Shown here piece after piece: positions 31,780 through 40,554 of a stretch of 63,623 nt of DNA. The notes beneath the pieces are model-generated. The model made no database searches, was not told the DNA's origin, and saw nothing but the letters and a program-made list of their open reading frames with translations. This DNA comes from an uncultured Clostridia bacterium (GTDB lineage: Bacteria; Bacillota; Clostridia; UBA1381): NCBI GenBank assembly GCA_934489015.1, contig CAKSSN010000015.1:1-63623 (forward strand), written 5' to 3'. Each line of letters starts with the position of its first letter. The first letter of the stretch is position 1. The translations under genes and the position numbers were made by a program.

Positions 31780-33591
31780 ATGAAAAATTTAAATTACAAA
31801 AACGTTGATCTCACAAAAGGCTTTTGGAAGGAAAAGCAGCTTTTAAACGAAAATGTCACAATAGACGCGGTATACAACCGTTTTTACGACACGGGAAGAA
31901 TAAAGGCTTTTGACTTTGAGTGGAAGGACGGCATGGAAAATCAGCCGCATTTTTATTGGGATTCGGATGTTGCAAAATGGATTGAGGGCGCTGCGTGTAT
32001 TCTTGCAAAAAAAGATGACGCGCATTTAACGGAGCGCATTGAGCATTTGATTGACTGCATTGAAACTCATCAGGAAGCGGACGGATATTTTAACATATAT
32101 TTTACGGTATGCGAAAAAAACAACCGCTTTAAAAAGAGAGCCTATCACGAGCTTTACTGCGCCGGGCACCTGATTGAAGCGGCTGTTGAATACTATGAAG
32201 CAACGGGCAAGGACAGATTTTTAAAATGCATGATGAAATACGCCGATTGCATTGAAAAGGCTTTCATAACCGAAAAAACCGCCGCATTTACAACCTGCGG
32301 TCATGAGGAAATAGAGCTTGCGCTCTACAGGCTTTACAAATGCACCGGTAACAAAAAATATCTGGATATGTCACTGTTTTTCATAAATATGCGCGGCGCT
32401 AAAACGGAGGTGGATATAGGTGACATTTACAACGATATGAACGACCAGCACCACAAGCCCGTAAGAGAACAAAGAGAAGCGGAGGGTCATGCGGTAAGAG
32501 CGTGCTACCTATACAGCGCGATGGCGGACGCTGCAAAGGAAACAGGCGACGAGGACTTAATTTCCTCATGCAAAAGCATTTTCGGCGATATAATAAATCA
32601 TAAAATGTATATAACCGGCGGAGTCGGCTCTACATATCACGGAGAAGCCTTTACCGCCGCATACGACCTGCCCGCCGACAAGGCATATGCCGAAACTTGC
32701 GCTTCAATTGCAATGATATTTTTCGCTCACAGAATGCAGCAGATTGAAAACAGCTCCGTGTACGCCGACATAACAGAGCGCGAAATGTTCAACGGTATGC
32801 TTTCGGGAATATCGCTTGACGGAAAAGCATTCTTTTATGAAAATCCGCTTGAAATTGATCTTGACAACTATACAAAATATCACTCAACCGCTGTCGGTGA
32901 ACGCTATGCAATCACAGAGCGCAAGGAGGTTTTTGACTGCTCCTGCTGTCCGCCGAACATAAACCGCGTTTTCGCTTCAATCGGAAGCTATGCATACGGC
33001 TATGATGAAGATACAATATATATAAATCAATTCATGTCATCGCGCGCCGAAATAAGCACAATGAAAATAGAGGTTGAAACGGAGTATCCCAAAAACGGAG
33101 AAATAACAATAAAAGCTTCCGGCGTTAAAAGGCTCTGCGTTAGAATACCGTCATGGTGCGATAATTTTTCAATAAGCGAAAGCTACACTCTATCCGGCGG
33201 CTATGCAGTTATAGAAAATCCGCCGGGAAGCGTGAAAGTGAATTTTGAAATGCGCCCTGTTCTTTTGCAGGCCGATCCGCGAGTTAAAGCAGCCGCAGGC
33301 AAAGCCGCCGTTATGTACGGCCCTGTTGTATACTGCGCGGAGGGCTGCGACAACACAGGCTCAAAGCTTCATGAGCTTTACCTCAGCTCAGACGCAAATT
33401 TTGAAATTAAATTTGACGACAACTTCAAATCAAATATAATTATTGCAGACGGCTTTAAAAAGCTCTCATGCGGCAGCCTTTACTCCCCTGTCGACAGCAA
33501 TTATGAAAAAGCAAAAATAAAGCTTATACCCTTTGCATATCACGCAAATCGCGGCGCCTCGAATATGATGGTATGGCTTAATTTAAAATAA
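31780..33591 (+). CDS. Glycoside hydrolase family 127 (beta-L-arabinofuranosidase type)
   Basis: The 603-residue protein has the (alpha/alpha)6-barrel signature of GH127 and releases L-arabinofuranose from plant oligosaccharides or hydroxyproline-linked arabinans. The zinc-thiolate active site is recognisable. E305-T-C307 corresponds to Glu338/Cys340 of B. longum HypBA1, and C389-C390 in CSCCPPN corresponds to Cys417 (nucleophile)/Cys418. No signal peptide is present, so the enzyme is cytoplasmic and needs imported substrates. AAGGAGGAGG precedes the ATG. It is regulated with the divergent AraC gene and ends at a strong bidirectional terminator. Confidence 0.9.
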   Translation: MKNLNYKNVDLTKGFWKEKQLLNENVTIDAVYNRFYDTGRIKAFDFEWKDGMENQPHFYWDSDVAKWIEGAACILAKKDDAHLTERIEHLIDCIETHQEADGYFNIYFTVCEKNNRFKKRAYHELYCAGHLIEAAVEYYEATGKDRFLKCMMKYADCIEKAFITEKTAAFTTCGHEEIELALYRLYKCTGNKKYLDMSLFFINMRGAKTEVDIGDIYNDMNDQHHKPVREQREAEGHAVRACYLYSAMADAAKETGDEDLISSCKSIFGDIINHKMYITGGVGSTYHGEAFTAAYDLPADKAYAETCASIAMIFFAHRMQQIENSSVYADITEREMFNGMLSGISLDGKAFFYENPLEIDLDNYTKYHSTAVGERYAITERKEVFDCSCCPPNINRVFASIGSYAYGYDEDTIYINQFMSSRAEISTMKIEVETEYPKNGEITIKASGVKRLCVRIPSWCDNFSISESYTLSGGYAVIENPPGSVKVNFEMRPVLLQADPRVKAAAGKAAVMYGPVVYCAEGCDNTGSKLHELYLSSDANFEIKFDDNFKSNIIIADGFKKLSCGSLYSPVDSNYEKAKIKLIPFAYHANRGASNMMVWLNLK

Positions 33592-33603
33592 AACCGTTCA
33601 ATT

Positions 33604-33639
33604 AAAAAATCGGGTGATTTTGACAGCACCCGATTTTTT
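33604..33639. terminator. Bidirectional terminator after the GH127 gene
   Basis: AAAAAATCGGGTG (33604-33616) pairs with CACCCGATTTTTT (33627-33639), so T6 follows the stem on both strands. It ends GH127 rightward and the capD-like/MATE remnant leftward. Confidence 0.92.
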
Positions 33640-34042
33640 ATCGACTTAAATTAACCTCTTCCTCACGCTTTTTAAATATTTTCGGGAACGTTGTAAAAAT
33701 AACAACAGACGTAATAATTCCCGCTGCTAAATCCGCTATACCCTCAGACATATACACACCCTTAAATCCCAAAAAATGCGTAAGAGCATAGCAAAGCGGA
33801 ATAAGAATTATCACCTTTCTCGTGACGGCGAGTATAAGCGCGGATTTTGCCTGACCGAGAGCGACATTGATATTCTGAAGCGTCATCTGCACAAAAAACA
33901 TAACCGATCCCATAAGGAAAAACGGAGTATAACTCTTTACAATATCGGTAACGGAGTCACTTGCCGAAAAAATATGTGCATATTTTTCGGGAAAAATCAG
34001 CGAAACAGACCATACAGAAACAGCAAAAATAAAGGCTATCAC
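33638..34042 (-). pseudogene. C-terminal remnant of a MATE-family efflux transporter
   Basis: The 134 residues contain four hydrophobic segments and end like MATE proteins (TRKVIILIPLCYALTHFLGFKGVYMSEGIADLAAG). A full MATE transporter has about 450 residues, so roughly the first 70 percent is gone. The frame opens at a GTG with no ribosome binding site, directly after the stop of the preceding dehydratase gene. Possible homology (GEKYSVTVIAF) reaches a few codons into the 3' end of that gene in another frame. It is therefore a deletion remnant joined to the capD-like gene. Confidence 0.75.
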
Positions 34043-34044
34043 CG

Positions 34045-35907
34045 TTACGCTGTATTTTTCTCCGCTTTTTTTCTGACATATGTAGGAACAGCTTCCGCAA
34101 CAGCGTCCTTTATCTTTTCATTATCATCTGTTTTAACCGCCGCTTCAAGCTTACCCATCATGTCAAGAAGCCTGCCGCGACTTATATCTATGGGCTTTCC
34201 TATAAATATTTTATTATGCTGAGTGCTTGAAAGCCCCTCCTCATTCATTAAAAGCTCTTCATAAAGCTTTTCTCCGGGACGCAGACCGCAAACCTCGATT
34301 TTTATATCAACATTCGGTCTGTAGCCCGAAAGCCTTATAAGGTTTTCCGCAAGCTCATAAATCTTAACGGGCTTGCCCATATCGAGAACAAAAATTTCTC
34401 CGCCCTTTGCATAGCTTGCCGCCTGAAGCACAAGCTGCGCTGCCTCCGGTATAGTCATGAAAAATCTTGTAATTCTCTTATCCGTTACAGTTACGGGGCC
34501 GCCGTTTTCAATCTGCCTTTTAAAAAGCGGAATAACACTTCCGTTTGACCCTAAAACATTTCCAAATCTTACGGCAACAAATTCTGTTTTGCTCACCTGC
34601 TGCATACACTGCACTATCATCTCGCAGATACGCTTTGTTGCGCCCATAACATTTGTCGGGTTTACGGCCTTATCGGTTGAAATCATAACAAATCTGCGAA
34701 CACCGTATTTATCGGCGCAACGCGCGCAGTTAAGCGTTCCGAACACATTATTTTTAATTGCTTCTCCGGGACTGTCCTCCATAAGCGGAACGTGCTTATG
34801 TGCCGCTGCATGAAACACAATATACGGTCTGTACTTATTAAATATATCCTCAAGCCGCTTTTCGTCACGCACGGAAGCAATTACAACCTCCGGCTTATTG
34901 TCGGGATAAAGTCTGTTGAGCTCCATCTGCAATTCATATGCATTATTTTCGTAAATATCAACAATAACAAGCTTTTTCGGATTATATTTCATAATCTGCC
35001 TGCAAAGCTCCGAGCCTATAGAGCCGCCGCCTCCGGTTACCAAAATAACCTTGTCATTTATGTAACCGCCGATCTCCGCGTTATCAAGAACAATCGGATC
35101 TCTGGCGAGCAAATCCTCGATTTTAACGGAATGAACCTTACTGAACATATCCTTTGTGTCAATAAGCTTGTCCGTCTCCGGCAAAAGCTTCACGCTGCAG
35201 CCCGTCTTATTGCAAAGCTCGATAAGCTTCTTTTTCTCTATAGGCGGGCAGGACGGAATTGCTATTATAATTTCATCAACATTATTTGTAACACACGCCT
35301 TTACAAGAATTTTTCTCGATCCGAGAACTCTGTAGCCGCACATTACGGCGTTTTTCTTATGCGGCGAATCGTCTATAAATCCTACTATTGTATATTTAAG
35401 CTTAGGATTTGCCAAAATATCCTTAACAAGCATCGTTGCCGCAGCACCGGCACCGACTATAAGCAATCTCTTCCCTTTTCCCGACGCGCTTTTATAATCG
35501 CGCACCGATATATTATGCGTTGCTCTGCACGCCATTCTTATTCCCACAGCAAAAAAGCTCGCCAAAAAAGCACAGATTATGGTATAGCCTGCGGAAGCGG
35601 ACTTGAAAAAGGCAAGTCCCACAATAATTGAAATCACAGAGCTTACCGCACAGGAAGCGGTAATTTTCAGATAGTCACGCGTACCGGCGTAAACCCAAAG
35701 CACCTGATATACTCCGAAAACATAAAAAACGGCTATGAATATAAAAACGCTGAGTGCAACACCATGAAGATTATTCAAAAAAACATCGGAAAAGCCCGAT
35801 AATCCGTAAACAGCAAAAGATGATAATAAAAACGATAATGCGGTAAAAATTATATCAAACATCATCAAATATCTGTTTCTTATAGGTACAAACCCGATTT
35901 TCCTCAT
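34045..35907 (-). CDS. UDP-sugar 4,6-dehydratase, membrane-anchored (CapD/PglF/WbpM family)
   Basis: This 620-residue polysaccharide/glycan biosynthesis enzyme has four N-terminal membrane helices (about 12-125). A first Rossmann-like domain follows (LLIVGAGAAATMLVKDI, about 149-165), then an NAD-binding SDR domain (ILVTGGGGSIGSELCRQI, about 290). The catalytic region reads STDKAVNPTNVMGATKR: a methionine replaces the usual SDR tyrosine, as in the PglF/WbpM group that makes 4-keto-6-deoxy-UDP-HexNAc. GGAG lies 8 nt before the ATG at 35907; a GTG one codon earlier is possible. It is probably first step of a surface glycan pathway, but no glycosyltransferase is nearby. Confidence 0.9.
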   Translation of the reverse strand: MRKIGFVPIRNRYLMMFDIIFTALSFLLSSFAVYGLSGFSDVFLNNLHGVALSVFIFIAVFYVFGVYQVLWVYAGTRDYLKITASCAVSSVISIIVGLAFFKSASAGYTIICAFLASFFAVGIRMACRATHNISVRDYKSASGKGKRLLIVGAGAAATMLVKDILANPKLKYTIVGFIDDSPHKKNAVMCGYRVLGSRKILVKACVTNNVDEIIIAIPSCPPIEKKKLIELCNKTGCSVKLLPETDKLIDTKDMFSKVHSVKIEDLLARDPIVLDNAEIGGYINDKVILVTGGGGSIGSELCRQIMKYNPKKLVIVDIYENNAYELQMELNRLYPDNKPEVVIASVRDEKRLEDIFNKYRPYIVFHAAAHKHVPLMEDSPGEAIKNNVFGTLNCARCADKYGVRRFVMISTDKAVNPTNVMGATKRICEMIVQCMQQVSKTEFVAVRFGNVLGSNGSVIPLFKRQIENGGPVTVTDKRITRFFMTIPEAAQLVLQAASYAKGGEIFVLDMGKPVKIYELAENLIRLSGYRPNVDIKIEVCGLRPGEKLYEELLMNEEGLSSTQHNKIFIGKPIDISRGRLLDMMGKLEAAVKTDDNEKIKDAVAEAVPTYVRKKAEKNTA

Positions 35908-35982
35908 CACATTAGCTCCGTTTCATTTATTTTATTTCATAATCAACTCTGAAAAATTATAATGATAACTGAAATTAAAACA

Positions 35983-36011
35983 ATTATACCACAAATAAAA
36001 CACAATTGCAA
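35983..36011 (-). promoter_or_regulatory. Sigma-A promoter of the capD-like gene
   Basis: On the minus strand TTGCAA (36006-36011), 17 bp ending TGTGG, TATAAT (35983-35988). The leader is about 70 nt. Confidence 0.8.
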
Positions 36012-36165
36012 TACCTTTTTAAATATTTAGTATATTTTTCAGATAAATTTGAGCAAATAAGCAATAAAACGAAAAAAACTCCGCACAGCGAACGTCATTT
36101 TTAATATGAACAAAAAGGGCATATACAAATAACTTCGGCAAAATGTTTATTTTTTTTCGCTGCTA
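36012..36165. other. Spacer between divergent capD-like and trmB promoters
   Basis: This AT-rich stretch has no ORF, strong hairpin or repeat that I could support. Confidence 0.5.
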
Positions 36166-36194
36166 TTGACACAGCGACCGTTTGGGTGTATAAT
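36166..36194 (+). promoter_or_regulatory. Consensus sigma-A promoter of trmB
   Basis: TTGACA (36166-36171), 17 bp, TATAAT (36189-36194). The predicted start near 36201 leaves a leader of about 105 nt that contains two hairpins. Confidence 0.88.
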
Positions 36195-36229
36195 TTAATA
36201 AGTATAAACTTTGGATAATTGTTATTATT

Positions 36230-36282
36230 TCCGGCGTTTTACGGCCGGATAGCTTTAGTCATGAGAGAGTTTGGCTCATGAC
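36230..36282 (+). promoter_or_regulatory. Two-hairpin 5' leader of trmB
   Basis: TCCGGC/GCCGGA (36230-36249, 8-nt loop) and GTCATGAG/CTCATGAC (36258-36282, 9-nt loop) follow each other, and the ribosome binding site GGAAAGG comes right after. No T-run is present, so this is not a terminator. It does not match a riboswitch class that I recognise. Confidence 0.5.
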
Positions 36283-36305
36283 TTGGCGGAAAGGTAAGCT
36301 TTTGT

Positions 36306-36980
36306 ATGAGAATGAGAAAAAAGAAAAACTGCGGCGAGCGTATGGAGCGCTGCAGCGAGCTTTGGATAAAAAACCCGGAGGAAAATCGCGGAAAATGGAG
36401 AGATGTTTTCGGAAACGATAACGATATTCATCTTGAAATAGGCTGCGGCAAGGGTGATTTTGTCTGCGGCATTGCATCGCTTCACCGCGATATAAACTAT
36501 ATTGCGATCGAAAAGGTAAAAGACGTGCTTGTAATGGCTATGGAAAAGGCTTCGGCGGCAGGTCTTAAAAACGTAAGATTTATTGACGCGGACGCACAAA
36601 ACCTTGAAAGCATTTTTAAATTTGCGGAAATAAAACGCATTTATCTTAATTTTTCAGATCCTTGGAAAAAGGGTAAGCAGGCAAAGCGCCGCCTTACACA
36701 CAAAAATTTTCTCGACAAATACAAAAAGCTATTGCCTGAGGGAAATTATATCTGCTTTAAAACCGACAATAAGGCACTTTTTGAGTTTTCACTCAATTCG
36801 TTTGCGCAGGAAAATTTTAAGCTTGAAAACATAACCTTTGATCTTCATGCAAGCTCAATTGAGGAAAATATTATGACGGAATATGAAAAGCGCTTTTCGC
36901 AGGTCGGTATGCCGATTTACAGACTGACGGCAGTCAATCTCGGCTGGACGGATAACAGAAAGGAGAAGGAAAATGTATAA
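36306..36980 (+). CDS. trmB: tRNA (guanine-N7)-methyltransferase
   Basis: TrmB makes m7G46 in the variable loop of many tRNAs with SAM. The 224-residue protein has the SAM motif HLEIGCGKGDFV (about 42-53) and the family signatures YLNFSDPWKKGKQAKRRLTH (about 117-136, with the catalytic D of SDPW) and a GMPIYRL-type C-terminus. AAAGG lies 11 nt before the first ATG, and a second ATG two codons later is equally possible. It overlaps the following HAD gene by 8 bp, so both are translated together. Confidence 0.93.
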   Translation: MRMRKKKNCGERMERCSELWIKNPEENRGKWRDVFGNDNDIHLEIGCGKGDFVCGIASLHRDINYIAIEKVKDVLVMAMEKASAAGLKNVRFIDADAQNLESIFKFAEIKRIYLNFSDPWKKGKQAKRRLTHKNFLDKYKKLLPEGNYICFKTDNKALFEFSLNSFAQENFKLENITFDLHASSIEENIMTEYEKRFSQVGMPIYRLTAVNLGWTDNRKEKENV

Positions 36981-37764
36981 GGGAGTTTTGTTTTTCGACT
37001 GCGACGGAACACTCGTTGACGAACAGGAGGGCATATTCTCTCCGACCGACAAAACGCTCCGCACTCTTGAAAAGCTCAGAGCAAACGGATATATGACATT
37101 TCTTGCGACAGGCAGGCCAAAGCGCCTTACAGCCGGGATTTCAAACTATTTTACCGGAATTATAACAAGCAACGGAACATATGTGGAATTTGAGGGAAAA
37201 TGCATACAAAACATTTTCTTTGATCCGGCGCTCATGTCAGAGCTTATGGAATATATGGACGCGCACAATATTTTTTATACGCTCGAGGGGCAAAAATGCT
37301 CATATATAACAAAGGAGCCGAACAGCGCTTTTGAAGAGGTTGTAAAGGTTTTTCATCTTCCTAAGAGTATGTATATGCCGCTTAAAAAAAATCCTGCGGC
37401 AAAAATAAATAAAATGAGCATATACTACAGCGAGCTTTCCGATATAAACAGGCTCGAAGACGCATTTAAGGGAAAAATACAAATTCACCGCTACCGCTCC
37501 TGCCGCGCCGCAGATCTTGACATGGCAGGAATGACAAAAGGAGTCGGGATTAAAGCTGTTACGGAGCATTTTAACATAAAGCGCGAAAACACATACGCTT
37601 TCGGCGATGGAGGAAATGACGCGGCAATGTTTGAAGCGGTAGGTCACGGCGTTGCAATGGAGGGCTACGCACCGGAGCTTGAGGGGATAGCCGACTTTTA
37701 CACAAAAAGCGTTAAGGACGAGGGAATTGCATACGCCGTATGCGAGCATTATAAGCTGGTATAG
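36973..37764 (+). CDS. HAD-superfamily sugar-phosphatase-like hydrolase (Cof type)
   Basis: The 263-residue protein has motif I FFDCDGTLVD (nucleophile D9), motif II LATGRP (about 45-50), and motif IV GDGGNDAAMF (about 211-220), with a Cof-type cap domain in between. Such enzymes dephosphorylate sugar phosphates or flavin/pyridoxal phosphates; the substrate cannot be predicted. GGAGAAGGAA precedes the ATG, which lies inside trmB. It converges on spoVG across a hairpin. Confidence 0.85.
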   Translation: MYKGVLFFDCDGTLVDEQEGIFSPTDKTLRTLEKLRANGYMTFLATGRPKRLTAGISNYFTGIITSNGTYVEFEGKCIQNIFFDPALMSELMEYMDAHNIFYTLEGQKCSYITKEPNSAFEEVVKVFHLPKSMYMPLKKNPAAKINKMSIYYSELSDINRLEDAFKGKIQIHRYRSCRAADLDMAGMTKGVGIKAVTEHFNIKRENTYAFGDGGNDAAMFEAVGHGVAMEGYAPELEGIADFYTKSVKDEGIAYAVCEHYKLV

Positions 37765-37774
37765 ATGAAAATAA

Positions 37775-37816
37775 AAAGCAGTCCGCCGTACCTCACGCGG
37801 TACTGCCGACTGCTTT
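37775..37816. terminator. Hairpin between the HAD gene and spoVG
   Basis: AAAGCAGT (37775-37782) pairs with ACTGCTTT (37809-37816), enclosing GTACC/GGTAC. On the minus strand a T-rich tail follows, so it best serves spoVG. Confidence 0.75.
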
Positions 37817-37835
37817 CAGATTGCTGAAATATGTA

Positions 37836-38111
37836 TTATTCCTCTTCAGCCGCTGCATTTAAACATTCCTGATATTTATCAAGAATTGCCGACTCAAGAG
37901 TTTTTCTCATATCCGAGTTAATCGGATGGGCAATATCCTTAAATTCATTATCGGGCGTTTTTCTGCTCGGCATTGCCGTGAACAGCTTCTCCTGCCCTTC
38001 AATGATTTTAATGTCATGAACCGCAAAAGCATTGTCAAATGTGACAGATGCTACAGCCTTCATTTTGCTTTCAGCATTGACCAGCTTTACCTTAATATCC
38101 GTAATTTCCAA
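37836..38111 (-). CDS. spoVG: Septation/stage V sporulation protein SpoVG
   Basis: SpoVG is a small RNA/DNA-binding regulator affecting asymmetric septation and many post-transcriptional targets. The 91 residues start MEITDIKVKLV and contain the conserved segments AVASVTFDNAFAVHDIKIIEG and MPSRKTPDNEFKDIAHPI (about 47-64). It starts with TTG at 38111, with AAAGG 4 nt before it; no ATG gives a normal N-terminus. A strong sigma-A promoter lies 55-85 bp upstream, whereas B. subtilis spoVG depends on sigma-H. Confidence 0.95.
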   Translation of the reverse strand: MEITDIKVKLVNAESKMKAVASVTFDNAFAVHDIKIIEGQEKLFTAMPSRKTPDNEFKDIAHPINSDMRKTLESAILDKYQECLNAAAEEE

Positions 38112-38166
38112 CTAACCTTTCCCCTTTCAAAGTTTCTACAAAATTCCGCATTATTTATATAATAAT

Positions 38167-38195
38167 ATTGTACACAATTAATGGGCGTTTGTCAA
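38167..38195 (-). promoter_or_regulatory. Sigma-A promoter of spoVG
   Basis: On the minus strand TTGACA (38190-38195), 17 bp ending TGTG, TACAAT (38167-38172). Confidence 0.85.
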
Positions 38196-38271
38196 TACGT
38201 TTGTACAATGTTTTATAATGTTGCACAAATAATACATTTGTTTTTAGGCAATGTGTTAAATTTAAAAATAA

Positions 38272-38301
38272 TTGTTTTCAACGAAAGCAAAAGGGTATAT
38301 A
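38272..38301 (+). promoter_or_regulatory. Possible promoter of the mur cluster
   Basis: TTGTTT (38272-38277), 18 bp, TATATA (38296-38301); a TATAAT overlaps at 38298. It is weaker than the other promoters in the window. Confidence 0.45.
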
Positions 38302-38361
38302 ATTATAGGTAGGACGTATATCACGTTTTGCAATTCTACTATTTCGATACGAGGTACGATT

Positions 38362-39747
38362 ATGAACAGATTTGATATAAAAAACCTGAAAAAAGGAGCG
38401 CATATACATTTTATAGGTATAGGCGGAATAAGCATGAGCGGCATTGCTCACATAATGCTCGGCGAGGGCTTTGAGGTTTCGGGCTCGGACAGGTGTGAAA
38501 GCTCGATTACGGAAGAGCTCGAAAGTCTGGGCGCGGCGGTTTACATAGGGCATAAAGCGGAAAATGTGCACGGTGCGGACCTTGTCGTTCACACGGCGGC
38601 GGTGCATGATGACAACCCCGAAATGCAGGAAGCAAAAAAACTCGGCATAACTCTTATTGACAGAGCGGAATGTCTCGGCGCTATCATGAAGGGCTATACA
38701 CACAGAATAGGAATTTCGGGAACGCACGGAAAAACCACCACAACCGGTATGCTGTCGCACGCGCTTATTGCAGCAGACCTTGACCCGACAATAAGCATAG
38801 GCGGAGAGCTTGACCTTATCGGCGGAAACATAAGAGTCGGCGGCAGAGAATATTTCGTTACGGAATCGTGCGAATACACAAACAGCTTTTTAAAATTCTT
38901 CCCCACCGTATCGGTTATAACAAACGTTGAAGAAGATCACCTTGACTTTTTCAAGGATATTGACGATATAAAGAAAAGCTTCAGAAAATTTGCGGAGCTT
39001 TCACAGCCGAACGGCTATATTATAGTATGCGCCGACAACAAAAATGCAACAGACGCCGTTTCGGGTATAGACGGAAATATTATAACCTACGGCATAAAAA
39101 GCGGAGATTACAAAGCCGAAAACATAAGGCATATAGGAAAAACAACCGTTTTCGACTGCCACACGCCGAATGAAATTATAAAGGACGTTACGCTGAATGT
39201 GGTCGGAGAGCACAATATTTTAAATGCTCTGGCGGTTATTGCGGTATGCCACGTTCTCGGCGTGGATATGAAAAAGAGCCTTGACGGAATAAAATCATAT
39301 GAGGGAACTCACAGGCGCTTTGAAAGAAAGGGGACGTGCTGCGGCGCGGAGGTTATAGACGACTATGCCCATCACCCGACGGAAATAAAGGCAACTCTTT
39401 CGGCTGCAAAGGATATATGCGGCGGCGGAAAAATAAGATGTATTTTTCAGCCCCACACCTATTCGCGCACAAGAACGCTGTGGGATAAGTTTCTCACCGC
39501 ATTTGATGACGCGGACGAACTGATTTTAACCGATATATACGCAGCGCGCGAAAAGCCGGACGGCGTTACAACATCGGCATCTCTTGCAGAAGCCATCTCA
39601 AAGCGCAAGGATAACGTAAAATATATAAAAGAATTTTCGGATATTGCGGATTATATAAAATCAAGCGCAAGGCCCGGTGACATGATTTTCACAATGGGAG
39701 CCGGCACGGTGACGGAAATAGGGCCCATGCTGACGGATGAAAAATAA
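38362..39747 (+). CDS. murC: UDP-N-acetylmuramate-L-alanine ligase
   Basis: MurC adds L-alanine to UDP-MurNAc, the first amino acid of the peptidoglycan stem. The 461-residue protein has HFIGIGGISMSGIA at the N-terminus, the ATP motif GISGTHGKTTTTGML (about 112-126) and DDYAHHPTEI (about 333-342), all diagnostic of MurC. GAGG lies 7 nt before the ATG at 38362; the frame is open 30 codons further upstream but without support. It heads a cluster with a ComF-like gene, murL and murD, so three steps of precursor synthesis are encoded together. Confidence 0.95.
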   Translation: MNRFDIKNLKKGAHIHFIGIGGISMSGIAHIMLGEGFEVSGSDRCESSITEELESLGAAVYIGHKAENVHGADLVVHTAAVHDDNPEMQEAKKLGITLIDRAECLGAIMKGYTHRIGISGTHGKTTTTGMLSHALIAADLDPTISIGGELDLIGGNIRVGGREYFVTESCEYTNSFLKFFPTVSVITNVEEDHLDFFKDIDDIKKSFRKFAELSQPNGYIIVCADNKNATDAVSGIDGNIITYGIKSGDYKAENIRHIGKTTVFDCHTPNEIIKDVTLNVVGEHNILNALAVIAVCHVLGVDMKKSLDGIKSYEGTHRRFERKGTCCGAEVIDDYAHHPTEIKATLSAAKDICGGGKIRCIFQPHTYSRTRTLWDKFLTAFDDADELILTDIYAAREKPDGVTTSASLAEAISKRKDNVKYIKEFSDIADYIKSSARPGDMIFTMGAGTVTEIGPMLTDEK

Positions 39748-39785
39748 ATTGTCATTTTTATTTGATTGCAAAGGATATGGCGGCA

Positions 39786-40511
39786 ATGAAAATAAATTTT
39801 AATTTTTTAAAGCATCTTGATCGCACCGTAAATTACGAATGTATAGTCTGCAAGCGGCGCTTAAGGGAAAGCAAATTTATGTACATCTCCGACAGCTGCG
39901 GCATTTGCCGCTCATGCGTTGACGAGTTGCCGTTTGTCCCGGTCGGAAGATTGTTTGACGGAACTAAAAACATATCATATTTTCTGTCGGTTTTCTACTA
40001 TGTCGGCATTATTCCGTCACTCATTGCAGACTACAAATTCAGAGGCTGCAAAAGCTATGGAAATATATTTGCACGGTTTATGAATGATCTGCTTCTTATA
40101 TATGAGGAAGAATACGATTTTAATCTGATCGTTCCCGTTCCGCTTTCAAAAGAGCATTTCGAGGAGCGCGGATATAATCAGTCCGGCATTTTGGCCGAGC
40201 TGATTTCGGAAAACACAGGTGTTCCCTGCCGCTGCGATGCAATTGTTAAAATTAAAAACACACGGCGGCAGTCGGATTTGAAGTCATACGAACGCGCAGA
40301 TAATATAAAGGGCGCATTTTCCGCCGACAAAGAAATTGTAAATGGCAGGCGCATACTTTTGATAGATGATGTTGTAACCACAGCAAGTACGGTAAACGCC
40401 TGCGCAAAAGAGCTTAAAAGATGCGGCGCGGAAGCTGTTTTTGTGCTTTCTGTTGCAAGGAGATATTCTCCGGATAGAAGTCAGGCATATAAAGAGCTTT
40501 TCGGAATGTGA
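39786..40511 (+). CDS. ComF-family phosphoribosyltransferase-like protein
   Basis: The 241-residue protein has an N-terminal zinc finger (CIVC ... CGICRSC) and a phosphoribosyltransferase domain with the PRPP loop RRILLIDDVVTTASTV (about 194-209) and VPVPLSKEHFEERGYNQS. ComFC-type proteins are linked to natural transformation; many bacteria carry them without evident competence. AAGGA lies about 10 nt before ATG 39786; two earlier in-frame starts are less likely. Its place between murC and murL (43 bp to murL) is unusual and suggests simple co-transcription. Confidence 0.85.
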   Translation: MKINFNFLKHLDRTVNYECIVCKRRLRESKFMYISDSCGICRSCVDELPFVPVGRLFDGTKNISYFLSVFYYVGIIPSLIADYKFRGCKSYGNIFARFMNDLLLIYEEEYDFNLIVPVPLSKEHFEERGYNQSGILAELISENTGVPCRCDAIVKIKNTRRQSDLKSYERADNIKGAFSADKEIVNGRRILLIDDVVTTASTVNACAKELKRCGAEAVFVLSVARRYSPDRSQAYKELFGM

Positions 40512-40554
40512 TGACAATTTTAGTTTAAACGGCAGCGGCCGTAAAGGAGTAAAT

